A DNA stretch of 64,000 bases from Pseudoponticoccus marisrubri (GTDB taxonomy: Bacteria > Pseudomonadota > Alphaproteobacteria > Rhodobacterales > Rhodobacteraceae): positions 62,001 to 126,000 of the forward strand of contig NZ_LPXO01000005.1 in NCBI RefSeq assembly GCF_001482405.1, given 5' to 3'. Positions 43,318 to 51,925 of the stretch are shown here, piece by piece. A program made the translations under genes and the position numbers. The number at the start of each line of letters is the position of its first letter. The stretch's first letter is position 1. The notes under the pieces were generated by a model. That model worked only from the letters and a program-made list of their open reading frames with translations, was not told the DNA's origin and searched no databases.

Positions 43318-44216
43318 TCGGGGTGCAGAAAGCCGCGGCGCAGGACTTCCCGGAAAAGCCCATCGAGGTGATCGTGCCGTTCAAGCCCGGCGGTCGGACC
43401 GATACGGTGGCCCGTCTGATCGGCGAGAAGATCCAGAGCGAGGGTCTGCTGAACCAGCCCATGGCCGTGGTCAATGCGGATGGCGGGGCGGGGGCCAATG
43501 CCGTCAACCGGATGCGCCGCGGGGACGAGGACGGCCATACGATCATGCATTGGCACCACCAGGCCCTGATCGCCATGGCGATGGAGCTGGGGGATTTCGA
43601 CCTCGAGGACTTCAAGTCCATCGGCTATACCGGCGGTGGCAGCCCGGTTTGGGTGGTGCGCGAGGACAGCGAGTTCGACACGCTCGATGACCTGATCGCC
43701 CATCTCAAACAGAACCCGCGCGGGCTGGTCGAGGCCGTGGGGATCGGCACGATCCCGCATTTCGTCGGGTCGATGCTGGCCAACGAGGCCGGTTTCGAGA
43801 CCCGCTACGTCACCGCCAACTCGGGCGCCGACCGGCTGCGGCTGGTCCTGGGCGGCAATGCCGATATCGCGCTCTTCGCGGCCTCGGAATACATCGCCCA
43901 GGGCGAAGGGCTGAAGGCGCTGGTCTATTTCGGGCGCGACCGCCTGCCCGACCTGCCCGACGTGCCCACCGCGATGGAGCTGGGCTACGACGTCAGCTGG
44001 GCCAATCCGAACTGGTGGCTGGCGCCGGCCTCGACGCCGGATGAGACCGTGGCCGCCCTTGGCGCGGCGCTGGAAGCGGCGATCGGTGATCCCGACATCG
44101 TCGAGTATTTCCGCAACAACACGCTTCAGCCCTACTGGACGCCGGGGGACGAGGCGATGGCCGATGCGCAGAAGCAACTCGAGGCCCTGCAGGCCGTGGC
44201 CGCGACGATCAACTGA
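43242..44216 (+). CDS. tctC: Tripartite tricarboxylate transporter solute-binding protein TctC (copy 2)
   Basis: A 324-residue Bug-family receptor with a signal peptide ending near VQKAAAQDF. It has the family opening FPEKPIEVIVPFKPGGRTDTVAR (in part) and AVVNADGGAGANAVNRM. The KPGGRTD loop differs from the NPGGGWD loop of copy 1, so a different ligand is expected. The start at 43242 has GGGAGGA upstream. First gene of a tctCBA-gntR-sulfatase operon. Confidence 0.9.
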   Translation: MLQISRKIAAIGALGALVLAMPVGPIGVQKAAAQDFPEKPIEVIVPFKPGGRTDTVARLIGEKIQSEGLLNQPMAVVNADGGAGANAVNRMRRGDEDGHTIMHWHHQALIAMAMELGDFDLEDFKSIGYTGGGSPVWVVREDSEFDTLDDLIAHLKQNPRGLVEAVGIGTIPHFVGSMLANEAGFETRYVTANSGADRLRLVLGGNADIALFAASEYIAQGEGLKALVYFGRDRLPDLPDVPTAMELGYDVSWANPNWWLAPASTPDETVAALGAALEAAIGDPDIVEYFRNNTLQPYWTPGDEAMADAQKQLEALQAVAATIN

Positions 44217-44278
44217 TCCCCGTGTCGGCGGGTCTTTGCGGCCCGCCGGTCCGACCATCCACGAGGGGGGCAGCCGCC

Positions 44279-44752
44279 ATGCGCGACGTCATCCGGCAGA
44301 ACATCGCAGATATCGTCCTGGCCGCGCTGGTGGCCGGCGGGGCGGCGCTGCTCTTCATCGGGGCGGCCGACCTGCCGCCGCCGCGGTTCGAGCCGCTGGG
44401 CTCTGCGGCGCTGCCGCGCATCCTGGGTGCGCTGCTGATCTTCTTTGCCGTGCTCCTGCTGATCCGCGCGGCGCTCCGGATCCGGGCCGGCCACCGGCGC
44501 GACGAGGCGGCCTCGGGTGCCGATCCGCGCCGAAGCGCGCTGGTCTTCGCCAGCCTCGTGCTCTATGTCGCCGCGCTCGATTTCGGGCGGGTGCCCTTCG
44601 TGCCGGCGACCACCGTCTTCGTCACGCTGACCGGGCTGGCCATCGGGGCGCGCACATGGATCAACGCGCTGGTCTTTGCCGGGCTCGGGCTGGTGCTGTC
44701 GCTGGCGATCTCGCTGATCCTCGAACGTTTTCTCTACATCTCGATCGGCTGA
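44279..44752 (+). CDS. tctB: Tripartite tricarboxylate transporter small subunit TctB (copy 2)
   Basis: A 157-residue protein with four hydrophobic helices and a TctB N-terminal pattern (ADLPPPRFEPLGSAALPRIL). It has an Arg-rich cytoplasmic loop (RAALRIRAGHRRDEAA). The ATG at 44279 was preferred to one at 44222 because the latter adds a non-membrane Pro/Arg-rich extension. It lies three bases before tctA. Confidence 0.84.
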   Translation: MRDVIRQNIADIVLAALVAGGAALLFIGAADLPPPRFEPLGSAALPRILGALLIFFAVLLLIRAALRIRAGHRRDEAASGADPRRSALVFASLVLYVAALDFGRVPFVPATTVFVTLTGLAIGARTWINALVFAGLGLVLSLAISLILERFLYISIG

Positions 44753-44755
44753 GCG

Positions 44756-46246
44756 ATGCTGGACGCCTTTTCCCTTCTTTTCGAGTGGCAGAACCTGCTG
44801 TTCCTGTTCATCGGCACGGCGCTTGGCATCGTGGTGGGCGCGATCCCGGGGCTGACCGCCTCGATGCTGATCGCGCTGACCCTGCCGCTGACCTTCCACA
44901 TGGACCCGGTCAGCGCGGTGACCCTGCTCATCGGCGAATATGTGGGCGGGATCTCGGGCGGGCTGATCACGGCGATCCTGCTGCGCATGCCGGGCACGCC
45001 GGCCTCGATCGTGACCACCTTCGATGGCTACCCGATGGCCCGGCAGGGCCTGGCCGAGCGGGCGCTGGCGCTTGGCATCATGGCCTCGGTCGTCGGCGGC
45101 ATCATCTCGTGGGGGTTCCTGGCCGGCATGTCGCCGACCCTTGCGCGCTTTGCCCTGCAATTCGGCCCGTGGGAATATTTCACGCTGGTCCTGATGGCGC
45201 TGGTGATGCTGGCGGTGCTCAGTCAGGGTTCGATGATCAAGGGGTTGCTGGCCGCGGCGCTGGGGATGGCCTTTGCCCTGCCGGGGATCGACAGCTCGAT
45301 CGGGCAGGCGCGGCTCACCTTCGGCTCCAGCGCCCTGCTGGCGGGGTTCGGACTGCTGCCGGTGCTGATCGGCGCCTTTGCCATCAGCCAGATCCTGCGC
45401 GATGCGGCCACGCCCCGGCAGGAGGCGCGGCTGGACATGCCGACAAGCAAGCTGCCCATCTACGCGCGCGACATGCGCTACGCGCCCAAGCTGCTGCGCG
45501 GCTCGGTCATCGGCACGTGGATCGGGCTGCTGCCCGGGATCGGCGCCAATATCGCGGCGCTGGTCAGCTACTCGACCGAAAAGCAGCTCTCATCCGAGCC
45601 CGAGAAATTCGGCACCGGGCACGAGCCGGGCGTGGTCGCCGCCGAGAGCGCCAACAATGCCTCGATCGGCGGCGCGCTGATCCCGCTGATCACCATGGGC
45701 ATTCCCGGCTCGGTCACCGAGGCGATCCTGATCGGCGCGCTGACCATCCACAACCTGCAGCCCGGACCGCTGCTGTTCCAGAACGCCCCCGAGATCGCCT
45801 ATGGCATCATCGCCGCCTACCTGGTGGCCAACGTGCTGATGCTGATGCTGATGTGGGGCGCGGTGCGCTACATCGCGCGGATCGTCCAGCTGCCGCGCTC
45901 GGGGCTGATGGCGGTGATCCTCGTCTTCTGCGTCACCGGCTCTTACGCGATCAATTCCAGCTTCACCGATGTCTGGGTGATGATCGCCTTCGGGGTGGTC
46001 GGCCTGGGGCTGGAATATTGCCGCGTGCCGCTGGGCCCCTTCGTCATCGGCTTCGTGCTGTCGCCGATCGCCGAAGAGCAGCTGCGCGCCGCGCTGATGA
46101 TGTCTGACGGCAACCTGCTGGAGATCTTCGGTCGGCCCTATGCGCTGGTCTTCCTTGTGCTCGCCGTGGCAACCGTGGCCTGGCCCGCCATCGCCGTGCG
46201 CCTGGGCGCCCGGGCGCGGGCGGACAAGGCGGAGGATCCCTCATGA
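44756..46246 (+). CDS. tctA: Tripartite tricarboxylate transporter permease TctA (copy 2)
   Basis: A 496-residue permease with about 12 hydrophobic segments. TctA motifs include GAIPGLTASMLIALTLPLTF and ILLRMPGTPASIVTTFDGYPMA (in part), with the repeat GLLPGIGANIAALVSY. Its end overlaps the GntR gene by four bases. The substrate is probably an organic acid, perhaps the product or precursor of the downstream sulfatase reaction. Confidence 0.91.
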   Translation: MLDAFSLLFEWQNLLFLFIGTALGIVVGAIPGLTASMLIALTLPLTFHMDPVSAVTLLIGEYVGGISGGLITAILLRMPGTPASIVTTFDGYPMARQGLAERALALGIMASVVGGIISWGFLAGMSPTLARFALQFGPWEYFTLVLMALVMLAVLSQGSMIKGLLAAALGMAFALPGIDSSIGQARLTFGSSALLAGFGLLPVLIGAFAISQILRDAATPRQEARLDMPTSKLPIYARDMRYAPKLLRGSVIGTWIGLLPGIGANIAALVSYSTEKQLSSEPEKFGTGHEPGVVAAESANNASIGGALIPLITMGIPGSVTEAILIGALTIHNLQPGPLLFQNAPEIAYGIIAAYLVANVLMLMLMWGAVRYIARIVQLPRSGLMAVILVFCVTGSYAINSSFTDVWVMIAFGVVGLGLEYCRVPLGPFVIGFVLSPIAEEQLRAALMMSDGNLLEIFGRPYALVFLVLAVATVAWPAIAVRLGARARADKAEDPS

Positions 46247-46941
46247 ACTTTCTCAACCTGCCCACGGGCAGCCGGCGCTATCTCGAGATCGCCCGCCGCC
46301 TCGCCGCCGAGATCGAGCGGGGCGTCTATGCCGCCGGTGAACGCCTGCCACCCGAGCGCGAGCTGGCGCAGCTTCTGGATGTCAGCCGGACCACGGTGCG
46401 CGAGGCGCTGCTGGCGCTGGAGATCATGCAGATGATCGACATCCGCGTCGGCTCGGGCGTCTTCGTGCGCGACGAGGCCTCGCGCGGGCCGGCGCCGCTC
46501 TATGAACCCGATGCCGCGCCCCCCTCGGCGGTGCTGGCCGCGCGCCGGCTGATCGAGGGCGAGACCGCGTCACTGGCCGCCGCCCACGCGACGCCCGAGC
46601 AGATCGCCCTGATGGCGCGCACCAATGACGAGCTTGCCGCCAATATCGACAACGTGGCCGCTTTCGATGCCGCGGATGCCCGCTTCCACGACCTGATCGC
46701 CCAGGCGGCCGGCAACGACGTGCTCGCGGGGTTCGTGGGCACGCTCTGGCGGATGCGCGAAAGCGAGATGTGGACATTCTGGTACGATCAGACCCGGCAT
46801 CCCGACAACCGCCGCCGCTCGGCCGAGGATCACCGCGCGATCCTGCGTGCGATCGAACGCGGCGCCCCCGATATTGCCCGCACCGCGATGCAGAGCCATC
46901 TCGACGTGCTGGCGGACCGTTTCTACACACTCAAGCTTTGA
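46243..46941 (+). CDS. GntR-family regulator with FCD ligand domain
   Basis: A 232-residue repressor. The N-terminal winged helix has RRYLEIARRLAAEIERGVYAAGERLPPERELAQLL (in segments) and LDVSRTTVREALLALEI, characteristic of FadR/GntR proteins. The C-terminal all-helical FCD domain contains the metal-binding Asp/His pattern (FDAADARFHDLIA; EDHRAILRAIE; MQSHLDVLADRFY). It is embedded between tctA and the sulfatase and very likely controls this operon through the TTGGWCCAA sites at 43.2 kb. Confidence 0.88.
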   Translation: MNFLNLPTGSRRYLEIARRLAAEIERGVYAAGERLPPERELAQLLDVSRTTVREALLALEIMQMIDIRVGSGVFVRDEASRGPAPLYEPDAAPPSAVLAARRLIEGETASLAAAHATPEQIALMARTNDELAANIDNVAAFDAADARFHDLIAQAAGNDVLAGFVGTLWRMRESEMWTFWYDQTRHPDNRRRSAEDHRAILRAIERGAPDIARTAMQSHLDVLADRFYTLKL

Positions 46942-46950
46942 AGGCCCGTC

Positions 46951-48408
46951 ATGACCGCACAGAAGCCCGATATCGTCTTCATCATCACCGACCAGCAGCG
47001 CTATGACACGATTGCCGCGCTGGGGGCGTCGCACATGGACACGCCCAATATCGACCGTCTGGTGAAGACCGGTGTCAGCTTCGAGCAGTGCCACGTCACC
47101 GCGCCCTCCTGCGTGCCCTGCCGCGCCTCGCTGTTTACCGGCTACTACCCGCACACCAACGGGGTGCTGGCCAACGGCCAACCCTGGAGCCGCACTTGGG
47201 TCAGCGATCTGGCCAGGGCTGGTTATCACTGCGTCAATATCGGCAAGATGCACACCATCCCCTATGACGCGAAGGCGGGCTTCCATGAGCGTTATGTGGT
47301 CGAGAACAAGGACCGCTACCTTGAAGGGCGCTGGTTCTTCGATGAATGGGACAAGGCGCTGGCCTCGCACGGGCTGAAGAAGCAGCAACGCGAGACCTAT
47401 CGCGCGCGCCCGGATTACAAGGACCGGCTGGGCGCCTTTACTTGGGATCTGCCGGCCGCCCTGCAATCGGACAATTTCATCGGCGAGACGGCGAAATGGT
47501 GGCTTGAGACCAAGCCGGTCGAGAAGCCGCTCTTTCTGACGATCGGCTTTCCCGGGCCGCACCCGCCCTATGATCCGACGCCGGAGATGGCCGAGAAATA
47601 CATGGCCCGCGATGTGCCGGTGCCCGATGTCTCGGACGAGGAACTGGCCGCGCTGGCCGGGCCGTGGATCGCCAAGCGGGAACATGATGTCGAGGTCGAT
47701 CATGACAGCGTGGCATGGAAGCTGGACCCGACGCCGGAAGAGCTCAGGCGGATGCGGGCCTATTACTACGCCAACATGGAGATGATCGACACGCAGGTGG
47801 GCCGGATTCTCGACGCGCTCGAGGCGCGCGGGAACATGGAGAACACCATCGTCATCTTCACCTCGGACCATGGCGACAACCTGGGCGATCACGGGCTGAG
47901 CCAGAAATGGGCGCCTTACGAAGAGGTCACGCGCGTGCCGATGATCGTCTCGGCGCCGGGTCGCTTTGCCGGGGGGCGCACGGTTTCCGAGATGGTCCAG
48001 CTGTTCGACCTCGGGCCCACCATCCTGGAATGGGCGGGCGTGGCGCCCGATCCCAGCTTCGAGGCGATCTCGCTCAACCCCGCGCTGGAGGGCGCGCCCT
48101 TCGCCGGCCGCGACCACGTGTTCTGCGAGCAGGCGGGGGACGTGAACATGACCGGGGCCAGCTACCTGACCATGGTGCGCTCGGCGACCCACAAGCTGGT
48201 GCATTTCCGCGGCTCCGAGGAAGGCCAGCTCTTCGACCTCGTGGCCGATCCCGGCGAGCGGGTGAACCTCTGGGACGATCCCGAGCAGGCAGGCGTGAAA
48301 CAGGCCTTGCTGGGCACGCTTCTCGACTTCCATATCGAGAGCACGGTCCGCACCCGCAACGCCCGCCACCTCATCGTCTCGCCGCCGGGCGAGGAGGTAT
48401 GGCAGTAG
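46951..48408 (+). CDS. Formylglycine-type sulfatase
   Basis: A 485-residue sulfatase-family hydrolase without a signal peptide, so cytoplasmic. The active-site box CVPCRASLFTG places the Cys to be converted to formylglycine at residue 54 (C-x-P-x-R). Metal ligands occur in FIITDQQRYD near the N-terminus and in FTSDHGDNLGDHG. The cytoplasmic location, Cys-type box and proximity to a transporter fit hydrolysis of an imported small sulfate ester. A phosphonate monoester hydrolase of the same fold is an alternative. A maturation enzyme is not seen in the window. Confidence 0.85.
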   Translation: MTAQKPDIVFIITDQQRYDTIAALGASHMDTPNIDRLVKTGVSFEQCHVTAPSCVPCRASLFTGYYPHTNGVLANGQPWSRTWVSDLARAGYHCVNIGKMHTIPYDAKAGFHERYVVENKDRYLEGRWFFDEWDKALASHGLKKQQRETYRARPDYKDRLGAFTWDLPAALQSDNFIGETAKWWLETKPVEKPLFLTIGFPGPHPPYDPTPEMAEKYMARDVPVPDVSDEELAALAGPWIAKREHDVEVDHDSVAWKLDPTPEELRRMRAYYYANMEMIDTQVGRILDALEARGNMENTIVIFTSDHGDNLGDHGLSQKWAPYEEVTRVPMIVSAPGRFAGGRTVSEMVQLFDLGPTILEWAGVAPDPSFEAISLNPALEGAPFAGRDHVFCEQAGDVNMTGASYLTMVRSATHKLVHFRGSEEGQLFDLVADPGERVNLWDDPEQAGVKQALLGTLLDFHIESTVRTRNARHLIVSPPGEEVWQ

Positions 48409-48487
48409 GCGCGGTCCGCCCCCACCGGTCTGCCTGTCGCCCCGCCCGGTCAGGACCTTCGCATGGTCGGGCAGGGGAGCCACAGGA

Positions 48488-50161
48488 TCAGCGCGGCGCG
48501 TTGGAACAGCCCTGCTGGAACCCGGTGTCGCAATGCGCTTTCAGCCGCGCCGTGTCCGCGGGCGACCAGTCCCGGGGGGCCGTGACCTCGACCCAGGGCC
48601 CGATATAGTCCCGCGCATAATAGGCGTGCCCGAAGCCCGGCGGCGCGCCGAAGGACAGCGCCATGTCGAGCGCCAGCTGGAACTGGGTGACGACGGGCAC
48701 GAAGACGAAATGCTCGGTCATGTCCGCAGCCGGCGGGTCCTGCATCCAAGGCGGCGCGCGCCAGAGCGAGCGGGGGTCGTAGAACACCACCGGGTCGCTT
48801 GCGTATTGGAGGAAGACGATGCGCATCTCGCCCCAGGGTGCGCCTTCGGAGGCATCGGCCGTGTGCGAGGCATAGCGGATCAGCGACCCGTCCCCGACCT
48901 CGGGCAAGACCCAGGGAGAGCCGGGGTTGCGATGCTCCTGCACGTAGTTCCAGAAGGCCGAGGGGAAGGGCGGCCCGGCCCAGAAGGCGCCGTCGATCGG
49001 ATCGTCGAGCAATCGGAACAGGTTCGTGGCATACATCGAGGACCAGGCGCCAAGGCTCAGCCCGTGGACATAAAGGCGCGGGCGCGCATCGGCGGGCAGC
49101 GTCTTCCAGTAGCCATGTACCACGTCCTGCAGCGCGGTCGCCTGCTCCAGCCCGGTCGAGGTCTCTAGGATCAGGGCCAGCGGCGATTGCAGGTAGGAAT
49201 ACTGGGCGGCCACCGTGGCGATATCGCCGCCATGCATGTACTCGACCGGGTCGTGAGAGCCGGGATCCATCCACCCGGTGCCCGTGGGGCTGGCCAGGAT
49301 CAGCACCTCGCGCTCGAACGCGCCCTGCCGGATCAGCTCGGCCAGCGCCAGCTCGGCCCGCGCCTCGGGGGTCGGGCCGTTTGCGCGCCCGACATAGACG
49401 CGAATGGGGTCTCGCGCCGGGCGCCCGGTGAAGGCCGCGATGTCCTGCGCCGTCGGGCCGGAGGTGACGAAGTCGCGCCCCGGCTTGCCCATCGAGGCCC
49501 AGTCGATCAGCGAGGCCGCGCTGCCGGTCATGCGCGGATCCTCGGGCGGGGGCGGGGCGTTCTCGAACAGCTCCTGCGCCGCCTCGTAGCTTTCGTCGAG
49601 CCCCGTCACCACCCGGTCGACGATCCCGTCGCGCGTCGTCACGAACAGGATCAGCGCGACCGCGACGACCCCCAGCACATTGGCGCGGCGCGGCGGCATG
49701 ATCCGGTAGAACCGCGCCCGGATCAACCGGAACAGCGCCGCCACGAGGCGCCCCAGCGCATAGGCGATGGCAAAGGTCGCAAAGGCGAGCAGCAGGATCG
49801 TGGCCAGCCCCAGCGCATCGGCCTCTGCCATGCCCATCTTGGCGCGGATGTCGTTCTGCCATGTCAGGCTTGAGGCGAGAACCCAGAGAAACACCGCGAC
49901 CAGCGGCACGGCGACCACGCCTGTCAGCACGTGCGCTGGCCGTCCAGAGAGGCGCGGCAGGTCGGCGGCCCGCCAGAGCAGCGCCACGATCTGGCCGATC
50001 AGGTAGCCGATCGCCATCACCAGCCCGCCGAGGATGCCCTGCACCGACGGCCCGCGGGGGATGAGCGAGGGCGTCAGCGAGGCCGCGAAGAACAGAAGGC
50101 CCAGCAACAGGCAGGGGACGGACACGGGTCCGATCAGTCTGGCAAGGCGCCGAAATTCCAT
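48488..50161 (-). CDS. Membrane-anchored alpha/beta hydrolase (Abhydrolase_9 type)
   Basis: A 557-residue protein with four to five N-terminal hydrophobic segments (about residues 10-190) followed by a periplasmic or cytoplasmic alpha/beta-hydrolase-like domain. The hydrolase half contains YVGRANGPTPEARAELAL, ILASPTGTGWMDPGSHDPVEYMHGGD (in part) and the nucleophile elbow YVHGLSLGAWSS. The arrangement matches the two-part PF15420/PF10081 family. The start at 50161 has GGAGGAG upstream. Function unknown; esterase activity is likely. It is divergent from another unusual alpha/beta hydrolase. Confidence 0.8.
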   Translation of the reverse strand: MEFRRLARLIGPVSVPCLLLGLLFFAASLTPSLIPRGPSVQGILGGLVMAIGYLIGQIVALLWRAADLPRLSGRPAHVLTGVVAVPLVAVFLWVLASSLTWQNDIRAKMGMAEADALGLATILLLAFATFAIAYALGRLVAALFRLIRARFYRIMPPRRANVLGVVAVALILFVTTRDGIVDRVVTGLDESYEAAQELFENAPPPPEDPRMTGSAASLIDWASMGKPGRDFVTSGPTAQDIAAFTGRPARDPIRVYVGRANGPTPEARAELALAELIRQGAFEREVLILASPTGTGWMDPGSHDPVEYMHGGDIATVAAQYSYLQSPLALILETSTGLEQATALQDVVHGYWKTLPADARPRLYVHGLSLGAWSSMYATNLFRLLDDPIDGAFWAGPPFPSAFWNYVQEHRNPGSPWVLPEVGDGSLIRYASHTADASEGAPWGEMRIVFLQYASDPVVFYDPRSLWRAPPWMQDPPAADMTEHFVFVPVVTQFQLALDMALSFGAPPGFGHAYYARDYIGPWVEVTAPRDWSPADTARLKAHCDTGFQQGCSNAPR

Positions 50162-50355
50162 GTCTCCTCCGGTCAATGAGGCTGCGCGATACGCCGGCAA
50201 AGCCTGTCATGGCGGCAGCGGGTTGGCCAAGTCGCGAACGCCGCGGGGCTTTCACTTTCTTGTCGGTTGCGTGGAAACCGCTGTCCGTGCTGCACTCGTT
50301 TGAAGGGCGGTGTGGTTCCGTGCCTTGTGGATGGCCGAGTGTGGAGAGGAAGAGG

Positions 50356-51405
50356 ATGCGCAGTCCCGGAACCGTCGTGATGCGGCTCGCCGTCGCGCTC
50401 CTCGGCGTCTCTGCCGTGATCTGCGCGGCCCCCGTGCCGTCCTCGGCGCAGACGGAGGTCAAGACCGTGGAATTTCCCTTTGTGACCTTGCGCAACCGGA
50501 CCGGCTCGGACGACCCTGCGGAATACTACGGCGGGGCGCGCAGCGATCTGAAAGCGGGCCGCTGTCGCGTCGAGGAGCTTGACCTCGGGGTGCTCGCGCC
50601 CCTGGCCGATGTGGCGCCGAATTTCCTGCGTGAAGAGCTGTTGCAGGTCGTGGAGGTGCAGGAGGCTGCGCCGGCTGAAATCCTCGACAGGTTGCAGCAG
50701 ACGGCCGGCGGGCGGGGGCCGGCGCTGTATGTGCATGGCTATTACATCGACTTCGGCAAGGGCTGCCGCCGGGCCGCGCTGCTGCAGCAGAATGCCGATC
50801 TTGCCGAGCGGTTCTTGTGGTTCAGCTGGCCGTCCGATGGTGCCGCGGCCTACTACACCCATGACGAGGCGGATCTTTACTGGAGCCTGCCGGATCTGGC
50901 GCAGATGATCCTGAAGCTCGAGCGGCGCTTCGGGCCGGGGAAGGTGGACGTGATCGGGCACAGCCTTGGCGCGCGCGGTGTCATGCTGGCGCTGGCCGAG
51001 GTGGCCAACCGGCATCCCGACACGCGGCTGGGCCATGTGGTGCTGCTGGCGCCGGACGTGGATTTCGCGATCTTCGAGCGCATCCTGCCGCGGATCCGTC
51101 CGATCGCGCAAAGCCTGACCGTCTATGTCACCTCCGGCGACAGGCCGCTGGCGCTGTCGGCGCAGCTGCACGGCTATCCGCGGCTGGGCGAGGCGGGCAA
51201 CGATGTCTCGCGGCTTGCCGGGGTCGAGGTGATCGACCTCAGCGCCCTGCCCAGCGAGGGGCCGACGGGGCATCTCTATCACATCTACAGCCCCGCTGTA
51301 GGTGCGGACTTGCAGCAGCTGCTGAACCGGGATCTGCCGGCCGCGGCGCGCAGCGGCACGGTGCAGCAGGGCGACACGCTGTGGCATCTGGGGGCGGGAG
51401 AGTAA
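50356..51405 (+). CDS. Exported alpha/beta hydrolase of the DUF900 type
   Basis: A 349-residue protein with an N-terminal signal-like segment (MRLAVALLGVSAVICAAPVPSSA). It has the DUF900 features YVHGYYIDFGKGCRRAALLQ and FLWFSWPSDG, the nucleophile elbow DVIGHSLGARGVML and VVLLAPDVDF. The start at 50356 follows AGAGGA. Members of this family are predicted lipases/esterases. The 194-bp gap to the divergent hydrolase holds the promoters of both. Confidence 0.8.
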   Translation: MRSPGTVVMRLAVALLGVSAVICAAPVPSSAQTEVKTVEFPFVTLRNRTGSDDPAEYYGGARSDLKAGRCRVEELDLGVLAPLADVAPNFLREELLQVVEVQEAAPAEILDRLQQTAGGRGPALYVHGYYIDFGKGCRRAALLQQNADLAERFLWFSWPSDGAAAYYTHDEADLYWSLPDLAQMILKLERRFGPGKVDVIGHSLGARGVMLALAEVANRHPDTRLGHVVLLAPDVDFAIFERILPRIRPIAQSLTVYVTSGDRPLALSAQLHGYPRLGEAGNDVSRLAGVEVIDLSALPSEGPTGHLYHIYSPAVGADLQQLLNRDLPAAARSGTVQQGDTLWHLGAGE

Positions 51406-51418
51406 GCGGCGCACGCGA

Positions 51419-51925
51419 TCAATGGATGAGATATTTCACGATCGACAACAGCCCCCCGATCCCGCCGACAAACAGCGCCCCGAGGAGCGCCGGGACAACG
51501 CGGTGGTCCAGAACCCACCCCGCCCGGGCCCCCAGCACGGCCAGCAGGGCGACACAGTGCAGCTGTGACGCCACCAGCGCGGTCTGCGGGCCGATCCACC
51601 CGGCCCAGGCCGCCAAGAACAGCGCCGTCGGCACATTGGCCACCGCGAGCGTCGGCGTGCTGTGGGCCCACGCCGCGCGCCAGCCCTGCCGGGTCAGGCG
51701 TTCGGTGGTCTCGAGCGCGTGGCCGAGGAACTCGGCAAAGGCCTTGGCCAGCGTGATGGCCAGCACCGACCCGAACAGCACCACCGCCGTCTCCTGGGGC
51801 GGCGCCGGGTGGCTGCCTTGCGCCAGAAGGATGGCCAGAACCATGATCGCGCCGTAGATGATGCCGAAGGCGGCCTTGTCCAGCCGCCCCCAGCCCCGCG
51901 CCGCGTCGGCGCCGCGACCGCTCAT
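51419..51925 (-). CDS. Small integral membrane protein, function unknown
   Basis: A 168-residue protein with four predicted transmembrane segments (around FGIIYGAIMVLAILLA, TAVVLFGSVLAITLA, LFLAAWAGWIGPQTALVASQL and LLGALFVGGIGGLLSIVKYL). I do not recognise the family. Its start at 51925 overlaps the stop of the upstream serine-hydrolase gene (ATGA), so it belongs to the porin-hydrolase operon. The conserved-looking polar helix LAKAFAEFLGHALETTERL lies on one face between helices. Confidence 0.7.
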   Translation of the reverse strand: MSGRGADAARGWGRLDKAAFGIIYGAIMVLAILLAQGSHPAPPQETAVVLFGSVLAITLAKAFAEFLGHALETTERLTRQGWRAAWAHSTPTLAVANVPTALFLAAWAGWIGPQTALVASQLHCVALLAVLGARAGWVLDHRVVPALLGALFVGGIGGLLSIVKYLIH

